Assembly: GCA_045047085.1 (NCBI GenBank)
Contig: JASFYT010000025.1
Span: 1 to 64,000, forward strand
Length of the DNA: 64,000 nucleotides
Source of the DNA: GCA-2401155 sp045047085
GTDB taxonomy: Bacteria; Pseudomonadota; Alphaproteobacteria; Rhizobiales; Rhizobiaceae
Direction: 5' to 3'
Both the position numbers and the translations under genes were made by a program. The notes under the pieces were generated by a model. It ran no database searches, was not told the DNA's origin, and worked only from the letters and a program-made list of their open reading frames with translations. Of the stretch, positions 59,020 to 64,000 are shown in pieces. Positions within the stretch are counted from its first letter, which is position 1. Each line of letters opens with the position of its first letter.

Positions 59020-60699
59020 ATGTCAGACTATAAAACCGATATTCAAATTGCGCGCGAGGCCAGTAAGCTGCCCATTCAGGAGATTGGAGCAAAGCTTGGT
59101 ATGGGGGCGGAGCATCTTGTACCCTATGGTCATGATAAGGCGAAAGTTTCGCAGGAATTTATTGAAAAAGTCAAAGATAATAAGAATGGCAAGCTCATTC
59201 TTGTAACTGCAATCAATCCGACGCCTGCGGGTGAGGGTAAAACGACGACGACCGTTGGTCTTGGTGATGGTTTAAACCGAATTGGCAAGAAGACTGCAAT
59301 TTGTATTCGTGAAGCCTCCCTTGGTCCATGCTTTGGCATGAAGGGTGGTGCTGCAGGTGGTGGCTATGCGCAGGTAGTGCCGATGGAAGACATGAATTTG
59401 CACTTTACCGGTGATTTTCATGCGATCACCTCGGCTCATAACCTTTTGTCGGCGATGATTGATAATCATATTTATTGGGGTAATGCGCTGGAAATCGACG
59501 TGCGCCGTGTGGTTTGGCGCCGTGTGATGGATATGAATGATCGGGCTCTTCGTCAGATCACAGCCAGCCTTGGTGGCGTGGCCAATGGCTTCCCGCGTGA
59601 AGCCGGCTTTGATATTACTGTTGCTTCCGAGGTGATGGCTATTCTTTGTCTAGCTAATGATCTGGGCGATTTGCAGAAGCGTCTGGGTGATATCATTGTC
59701 GCCTACCGCAGGGATCGCAGCCCGGTTTATTGCCGCGATATCAATGCTGACGGCGCGATGACAGTGCTGTTGCAACAGGCAATGCAGCCAAATATTGTAC
59801 AGACGCTGGAGAACAATCCGGCCTTTGTGCATGGTGGTCCTTTTGCCAATATTGCTCACGGTTGTAACTCAGTAATTGCCACCAAGACCGCCTTGAAAGT
59901 TGCAGATTATGTGGTGACGGAAGCTGGATTTGGGGCAGACCTTGGCGCTGAAAAATTCTTTAACATCAAATGCCGTAAAGCTGGCCTCTCACCGGATGGC
60001 GTGGTGATTGTTGCTACAGTTCGTGCCATGAAAATGAATGGCGGTGTCGCTCGTGCTGACCTTGGCCCGGAAAATGTACAGGCCGTTCTGGATGGTTGCC
60101 CAAACCTTGGGCGTCATATCGAGAATATTAAACAGTTTGGTGTGCCTGCTGTCGTGGCGATCAACCATTTTGTGACTGATACAGATGCTGAAGTGCAGGC
60201 AATCAAAGATTTTGTCGAAGCGCAGGGATCTGAAGCTATTCTTTGCAAGCACTGGGCCAAGGGTTCTGAGGGGACGGAAGATCTTGCCAAGCGCATGGTG
60301 GAGATCGTGGAAGCTGGGACTGCACAATTTGCACCGCTTTATCCCGATGAGATGTCATTGTTTGAAAAAATTGAAACCGTTGCCAAGCGTATTTATCGTG
60401 CTGACGAGGTCTTGGCTGACAAGAAAATCCGCGATCAATTGCGTCTGTGGGAAGATGCTGGATTTGGTAACCTTCCGGTTTGCCTTGCAAAGACGCAGTA
60501 TTCCTTCTCTACGGATCCTGCCCTTCGGGGTGCGCCTGTTGGCCATAGTGTGCCGGTGCGCGAGGTTCGCCTTTCTGCGGGTGCCGGGTTCATTGTCGTT
60601 ATCTGCGGTGATGTCATGACCATGCCCGGCCTGCCGAAAGTGCCTAGTGCCGAGGCGATATGCCTTGATGATAAAGGTGATATTCAGGGGTTGTTCTAA
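59020..60699 (+). CDS. fhs: Formate-tetrahydrofolate ligase
   Basis: One-carbon enzyme of 559 aa joining formate to tetrahydrofolate with ATP, giving 10-formyl-THF. The P-loop ITAINPTPAGEGKTTTTVGL, GPCFGMKGGAAGGGYAQVVP and HFTGDFHAITSAHNLLSA are diagnostic. The start at 59020 (MSDYKTDIQ) is set by AAGGAG seven bases before. It appears monocistronic; neighbours are putA and a long noncoding stretch. One-carbon units from sarcosine or purine-related catabolism could feed it (inference). Confidence 0.96.
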   Translation: MSDYKTDIQIAREASKLPIQEIGAKLGMGAEHLVPYGHDKAKVSQEFIEKVKDNKNGKLILVTAINPTPAGEGKTTTTVGLGDGLNRIGKKTAICIREASLGPCFGMKGGAAGGGYAQVVPMEDMNLHFTGDFHAITSAHNLLSAMIDNHIYWGNALEIDVRRVVWRRVMDMNDRALRQITASLGGVANGFPREAGFDITVASEVMAILCLANDLGDLQKRLGDIIVAYRRDRSPVYCRDINADGAMTVLLQQAMQPNIVQTLENNPAFVHGGPFANIAHGCNSVIATKTALKVADYVVTEAGFGADLGAEKFFNIKCRKAGLSPDGVVIVATVRAMKMNGGVARADLGPENVQAVLDGCPNLGRHIENIKQFGVPAVVAINHFVTDTDAEVQAIKDFVEAQGSEAILCKHWAKGSEGTEDLAKRMVEIVEAGTAQFAPLYPDEMSLFEKIETVAKRIYRADEVLADKKIRDQLRLWEDAGFGNLPVCLAKTQYSFSTDPALRGAPVGHSVPVREVRLSAGAGFIVVICGDVMTMPGLPKVPSAEAICLDDKGDIQGLF

Positions 60700-60944
60700 G
60701 AATATTAGCTCGTCTGTTCTGTGGCATCCGGGTTTTTCTGGGGCTACAAAGCGGTGAGAATCATTTCGAAATTGAAAAGTTTGTCTTTGAAGTGATTCTC
60801 TCCTAAATGACAGATATTCGACTAAATTCCAATATCTGCCGTAAGGTAGTGTATGCTCAGGTTTATATCATTTAATTTTAACATATTGAAATATATCAGA
60901 TATTTATCTTACTTTACGTAGCATTCAGTAGTTTTATTAAAAAG

Positions 60945-61134
60945 TTGACTTTGATTGTAAGTGCAACTTATAGTTTAGTTGCTTTCATAAATACAACTAA
61001 TTTGTGTATTGCAAACACTGGTGCTGCACTCTGCTGACTGCTTAGGCACCTGACTTAATCTGAAGTTGAACCCACATTCAATCGCAGATTGTAGAGAGAT
61101 TCAACCAGGACACCCGGTTGGATCTCTCTTTTTT
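60945..61134 (+). ncRNA. Candidate small RNA with own promoter and terminator
   Basis: TTGACT (60945-60950), 18-base spacer and TATAGT (60969-60974) are a fair sigma-70 promoter; RNA would start near 60981 and end at the T-run 61129-61134, about 154 bases. There is no open frame with a ribosome site. It may be a trans-acting RNA or simply an unexpressed stretch; alternatively it is read-through from fhs. No known family recognised. Confidence 0.35.
61093..61134 (+). terminator. Intrinsic terminator, rightward
   Basis: AGAGAGATTCAACC (61093-61106) pairs with GGTTGGATCTCTCT (61116-61129), one G-U, around a 9-base loop, followed by six T residues. Because it points right, it must end a plus-strand transcript from 60700 or from the candidate promoter at 60945. 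Confidence 0.85.
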
Positions 61135-61187
61135 GTAGTCACGGAGCGTTAGCGCCGGGTTCTCTTGCTTGCCTCAAGGGCTCTCAT

Positions 61188-63362
61188 TTAATTTCCTTGA
61201 GGGTTCGGTGACTTCACCAGATGGGTGACTACGTTTTCGATCATTCTCATCCCCACATCACCTCCCAGAGACATGATGGATTCCGGGTGGAATTGAACTG
61301 CTGCCACCGGTTCGCTTTTGTGTTCAATGCCCATGATAACGCCGTCTTCTGTTCTGGCCGTAACAATAAAATCTTTAGACAATGCTTTTGGATCGGCGAA
61401 GATTGAATGATAGCGTCCAACGGTGATCTGACTATCGAGCCCGGAGAATACAATGCCCGGATTTTCCAATTCGATCCTTGAAGGTTTTCCGTGCATCGGA
61501 GTTTCAAGTTGGTCGAGTTCACCACCATACGCTTCAACCAATGCCTGCAGGCCGAGGCATACGCCGAAGATCGGCAGGTTTCTTGCTCTTGCCTTGCTGA
61601 TCGTATCGGCGCAGTTGAAATCCTTCGGTGAGCCGGGGCCTGGGGAGAGGACTACCAAGTTGGGATTAAGTTCATCGAACACGCTTTCTGCAACCGGTGC
61701 GCGAACAGTGGTTACCTTCGCGCCGGTTTGGCGGAAATAATTTGCCAGTGTGTGAACAAAGCTGTCTTCATGGTCGACCAGCAATATATTCACGCCCATG
61801 CCGACCTTGGCGGTTGAGCGATTGCTAGTGCTGGCGTTGGATTTTCCGGCAGTGCGAATGGCTGAAAGCATAGCTGATGCTTTGAGTTCCGTTTCGGCTT
61901 CTTCTTCTTCCGGATTTGAATCAAACAGCAGGGTTGCCCCGGCTCTGATTTCCGCGATGCCATCTTTGATGCGGACGGTTCTAAGCGTTAGGCCGGTGTT
62001 CATATCGCCGTTGAAAAAGACGCCACCGACTGCGCCGCCATACCATGCGCGGGGGCTTTTTTCGTGCTGCTCGATCCAGCGCATAGCCCATAGTTTTGGA
62101 GCACCCGTCACTGTCACCGCCCATGCGTGGGAAAGGAATGCATCAAAGGCATCCATGCCCTCGGCGAGACGGCCCTCGATATGGTCGACTGTGTGGATCA
62201 ATTTGGAATACATCTCGATCTGGCGGCGGCCGATAACCTTGACGCTGCCCGGTTCGCAAACACGGGATTTGTCGTTTCTATCCACGTCGGAACACATGGT
62301 GAGTTCGGACTCGTCCTTCTTGGAATTAAGCAGAGCAAGGATTTGTTTGCTGTCCTCAATGGCATCCGAGCCACGGCGAATAGTGCCGGAAATCGGGCAG
62401 GTTTCAACCCGCCTGCCGGAAACGCGCACGAACATTTCAGGCGAAGCACCAATGAGATATTCCTGTTTTCCAAGATTGATAAAAAATGAATAAGGAGAAG
62501 GGTTTATCTCTTTTAGTTTGCGTGAAATGTCAGCGGGTGATGAATTGCAGCGTTCATAGAACATTTGGCCGGGAACCACTTCGAACAAGTCGCCCTTTTT
62601 GAATTTTTCTTTGGCTTTTTCAACCAATTTTGCGTACTCGCCGGGTTGATGGTCTCCGTGGGGCGGAGTGATATCGGAGGGTTTGAACGGGTCTGTTTCC
62701 ACTTCCCTCGACAGGCCTTCGGTGGAAACGCCATCGATGGTGAAATCAAAATGATCATACCAGGCCAGTGCCTGATGATGATCGACTACCAAAATTGCAT
62801 CGGGTAGAAAAAGCACCAAGTCGCGCTGATCGTCGGGGCGGTCCATATGATATTCGATATCATCAAACTGAAAGGCGAGGTCGTATCCGAAGGCGCCGTA
62901 AAGGCCGATTTTATCGTCTTCATCGGAGCGGAAAAGATCGACAATGGCACGCACGACCGAAAATACGGTGGGGGCTCGGGAGCGCTCTTCTTCGGTGAGC
63001 ACTTTGCCAGTGTCTTTGATCCGTAGTTGGATGAGTTCTTCACCAATATCGATGGAGGCAATATGGTCGTGGTTCCGAAGGCAATCGCCCACAGGTTTGA
63101 GCAGGATTTTGCCACGATCATTATAGGCGGTAATGGTGACATCGCGGCCATTGGCCTCGATGCCCAAAGGCGGGTCGATGATTGCCGTATCCCATCTGGT
63201 ATATCTGCCCGGATATTCATAGTTCGACGAAAGAACAGCGCCTCGGCTCTTATTGACCTTGTCCAGCGTATCGCTGATGGCGGTTTCATAATTGGCAGGG
63301 ACGGAGTGGCGGTGAACTGTGATGCCGCCCTCGGTGATATATTCGATGTGCTCGGAGCTCAT
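61188..63362 (-). CDS. trpEG: Fused anthranilate synthase TrpE-TrpG
   Basis: A 724-aa fusion of both anthranilate synthase subunits, giving anthranilate from chorismate and glutamine. The TrpE part (to about 510) ends with SHAWAVTVTGAPKLWAMRWIE and RIKDGIAEIRAGATLLFDSNPEEE. The TrpG glutaminase part (about 530-720) has LSPGPGSPKDF, the nucleophile Cys in FGVCLGLQALVEAYGG and the His/Glu pair in VQFHPESIMS. The fusion in this order is typical of Rhizobiales. It is preceded by a trpL leader and attenuator. AAGG lies before the ATG at 63362. Confidence 0.96.
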   Translation of the reverse strand: MSSEHIEYITEGGITVHRHSVPANYETAISDTLDKVNKSRGAVLSSNYEYPGRYTRWDTAIIDPPLGIEANGRDVTITAYNDRGKILLKPVGDCLRNHDHIASIDIGEELIQLRIKDTGKVLTEEERSRAPTVFSVVRAIVDLFRSDEDDKIGLYGAFGYDLAFQFDDIEYHMDRPDDQRDLVLFLPDAILVVDHHQALAWYDHFDFTIDGVSTEGLSREVETDPFKPSDITPPHGDHQPGEYAKLVEKAKEKFKKGDLFEVVPGQMFYERCNSSPADISRKLKEINPSPYSFFINLGKQEYLIGASPEMFVRVSGRRVETCPISGTIRRGSDAIEDSKQILALLNSKKDESELTMCSDVDRNDKSRVCEPGSVKVIGRRQIEMYSKLIHTVDHIEGRLAEGMDAFDAFLSHAWAVTVTGAPKLWAMRWIEQHEKSPRAWYGGAVGGVFFNGDMNTGLTLRTVRIKDGIAEIRAGATLLFDSNPEEEEAETELKASAMLSAIRTAGKSNASTSNRSTAKVGMGVNILLVDHEDSFVHTLANYFRQTGAKVTTVRAPVAESVFDELNPNLVVLSPGPGSPKDFNCADTISKARARNLPIFGVCLGLQALVEAYGGELDQLETPMHGKPSRIELENPGIVFSGLDSQITVGRYHSIFADPKALSKDFIVTARTEDGVIMGIEHKSEPVAAVQFHPESIMSLGGDVGMRMIENVVTHLVKSPNPQGN

Positions 63363-63405
63363 AAGTTTGCCTTCATTTTCGCCTGAACCCTTTCAAGCGA
63401 ACAAT

Positions 63406-63434
63406 AAAAAGGCCGCTCTGAAATCTCAGGCGGC
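63406..63434 (-). terminator. trp attenuator terminator
   Basis: On the minus strand GCCGCCTGA (63434-63426) pairs with TCAGAGCGGC (63421-63412) with one bulge, then C and five T residues (63410-63406). It lies between trpL and trpEG, 48 bases after the leader stop. Ribosome stalling at the Trp codons would favour an alternative fold and let RNA polymerase pass. Confidence 0.8.
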
Positions 63435-63481
63435 TTCAACTAATTCTGCAAAATCTAATTACAGTTACGCAAGCCGCTATG

Positions 63482-63523
63482 TTAGCGAGCCCACCACCAG
63501 AGATTTGTGCATTTCATGTTCAT
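63482..63523 (-). CDS. trpL: trp operon leader peptide TrpL
   Basis: A 13-residue leader, MNMKCTNLWWWAR, with three consecutive Trp codons (63491-63499) and the WWWAR ending found in the rhizobial TrpL peptide. It is on the trpEG strand, 119 bases ahead of it, with an attenuator between. The first ATG (63523) or second (63517) may be used; the ribosome site is weak. In Sinorhizobium meliloti the equivalent leader RNA and peptide also act in trans, which may hold here. Too short for most gene finders. Confidence 0.82.
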   Translation of the reverse strand: MNMKCTNLWWWAR

Positions 63524-63614
63524 GAGGCATGTGTAGCTTTTTGGGTTGTTGCTGGCAAGTGTTTTCAATCCTGACGCACCGTTGCGCGCACAGGATTTTT
63601 GTAGGGGACATGGG

Positions 63615-63821
63615 TTAGGCAGAAAGCAATTTGGCGCAGCAGATGTTGGTTTTGGCCTTCTGCAAGTTATCCGCCTTCGAGTTACAACCACAACCGTCTT
63701 CGCCTGCAGCTTTTGCATTGGCATCTTTAACGCAACATGCATCCGCGTGATCCGGGGCTGGGCCTCCGCAGCAGCTTGCCGCTTCATTGTCTGCCTTCAA
63801 ACTTGATTGTATCGGGTTCAT
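63615..63821 (-). CDS. Small Cys-rich protein, possibly metal(loid)-binding
   Basis: A 68-aa protein with nine Cys in pairs or motifs: SCCGG, ACCVKD, GCGCNS and ICCAKLL, otherwise Ala/Asp/Lys-rich and without a signal peptide. The pattern suggests a metallothionein-like or thiol-metal-binding peptide. It is divergent, across 51 bases, from an ArsR-family gene, hinting at arsenic or other metal control. The ATG at 63821 has only a weak ribosome site. It has no clear named family that I recognise. Confidence 0.6.
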   Translation of the reverse strand: MNPIQSSLKADNEAASCCGGPAPDHADACCVKDANAKAAGEDGCGCNSKADNLQKAKTNICCAKLLSA

Positions 63822-63845
63822 TCGGTATTACTTTAGATAAGAACA

Positions 63846-63871
63846 ATTCAATATCTCAAGAATGGTTGAAA
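63846..63871. promoter_or_regulatory. Possible ArsR-family operator
   Basis: ATTCAA (63846-63851) and TTGAAA (63866-63871) are near-complementary six-base arms in the 51-base gap between the Cys-rich protein and the ArsR-type gene. ArsR-family operators are often of this ATTCAA/TTGAAT form. One mismatch and a long spacer make it tentative. Confidence 0.3.
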
Positions 63872-63872
63872 T

Positions 63873-64000
63873 ATGGAAGAAAGTCAAGTCATACGAGCCC
63901 TTGGTGCGCTTGCTCAAGAAACAAGGTTGCGAATTGTGCGATATTTGGTTGGGTGCGGTGCAGATGGTGCGCCGGCTGCAAAAATTGGTGAAGCAGTCGA
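63873..64000 (+). CDS. ArsR-family transcriptional regulator (partial, cut by window end)
   Basis: The first 42 codons of an ArsR-type winged helix: MEESQVIRALGALAQETRL, then RIVRYLVGCGADGAPAAKIGEAV. The LAxETRLRIVRYLV helix is the ArsR hallmark and resembles the ArsR gene at 27083. The ATG at 63873 is chosen by match to the family; the open frame in another register starting at 63862 is not coding. It probably regulates an arsenic or metal operon to the right, and perhaps the divergent Cys-rich protein. Confidence 0.85.
   Translation, partial: MEESQVIRALGALAQETRLRIVRYLVGCGADGAPAAKIGEAV

Larger units (their letters stand above)
60700..61187. other. 488-base region between fhs and trpEG
   Basis: No protein gene is recognised. 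It contains an inverted repeat GAGAATCA (60756-60763)/TGATTCTC (60793-60800), probably the fhs transcript end; a possible promoter TTGACT-N18-TATAGT (60945-60974); a possible short RNA; and a terminator at 61093-61134. The segment after 61138 shares TAGCGCCGGGT with the gap at 7580. Confidence 0.5.

Noticed and set aside
63482..63787. 101-aa frame ending with the trpL peptide
   Set aside because: Only its last 13 codons fit a leader peptide; the rest overlaps the Cys-rich gene in another frame on the same strand.

Overview
The window is a stretch of bacterial chromosome with mid-40s GC and dense, short-spaced operons. It most resembles a marine or host-associated alphaproteobacterium of the Hyphomicrobiales (Rhizobiales) type. 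The evidence is a fused anthranilate synthase TrpEG behind a leader peptide with three consecutive Trp codons, an Lrp-type regulator divergent from a short PutA, a tRNA-Gln(CTG) with an encoded CCA end, and a full CtrA-type box (TTAA-N7-TTAAC). No transposase, integrase, phage gene or CRISPR array is visible, so this looks like ordinary chromosome with some accessory genes. Order-level placement is an inference; genus cannot be named from the sequence alone.

Layout. 1-4.9 kb (minus): an importer ATPase and binding protein of the spermidine/putrescine class, a creatinase and an agmatinase-family ureohydrolase, which together suggest uptake and breakdown of a guanidino compound. 4.9-6.9 kb (minus): bufA-bufB-bufC, a bufferin-type RiPP system (Cys-rich secreted peptide, DUF692 iron oxidase, partner protein), with an intrinsic terminator between bufA and bufB. 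7.1-11.1 kb: SCP2-like protein, acyl-CoA synthetase, threonine dehydratase, PNPOx-like protein. 11.2-14.4 kb: urate to allantoin and onward (PuuE-UraD fusion, UraH, PuuD). 14.5-15.5 kb: a lone SIR2-like protein. 15.5-25.3 kb: acyl-CoA metabolism (thioesterase, class III CoA-transferase, thiolase, two SDRs, MaoC hydratase, acyl-CoA dehydrogenase, two quinone-oxidoreductase-like proteins) plus a PfkB sugar kinase, with a divergent promoter carrying an inverted repeat. 25.3-34.4 kb: small accessory units (MerR plus BtrH-like protein, ArsR plus ArsP-like permease, MarR-GNAT fusion under a perfect 16-bp-arm palindrome, split Ada/Ogt repair pair, EamA transporter, GNAT, membrane adenylate cyclase, DUF4406). 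34.5-39.2 kb: secreted caspase-like protein, class II HMG-CoA reductase, and an Aer-like receptor split into a PAS protein and a membrane MCP. 39.3-42 kb: tRNA-Gln, Ppx/GppA with a long disordered basic tail overlapping rlmE. 42-45 kb: YeeE/YedE permease, cytochrome c, thioredoxin-like protein and CcdA, a likely sulfur/thiol redox set. 45.2-48.3 kb: GGDEF-EAL protein, a CtrA-box promoter driving a short terminated transcript, thymidine kinase.

48.4-55.0 kb holds a tight five-gene operon of unknown function: a long coiled-coil protein, an uncharacterised protein, an AAA+ ATPase with an unusual N-terminal half, a DUF6638-like protein and a membrane-anchored DUF2333 protein. It is the best candidate here for an undescribed multi-protein system. 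55-61 kb: putR-putA, formate-tetrahydrofolate ligase and a possible small RNA. 61.2-64 kb: trpEG with its trpL attenuator, then a Cys-rich small protein divergent from an ArsR-family gene cut by the window end.

Common themes are nitrogen salvage (creatine or guanidino compounds, urate, proline), acyl-CoA oxidation, and metal or thiol handling (bufferin, ArsP, Cys-rich peptide, CcdA/thioredoxin).
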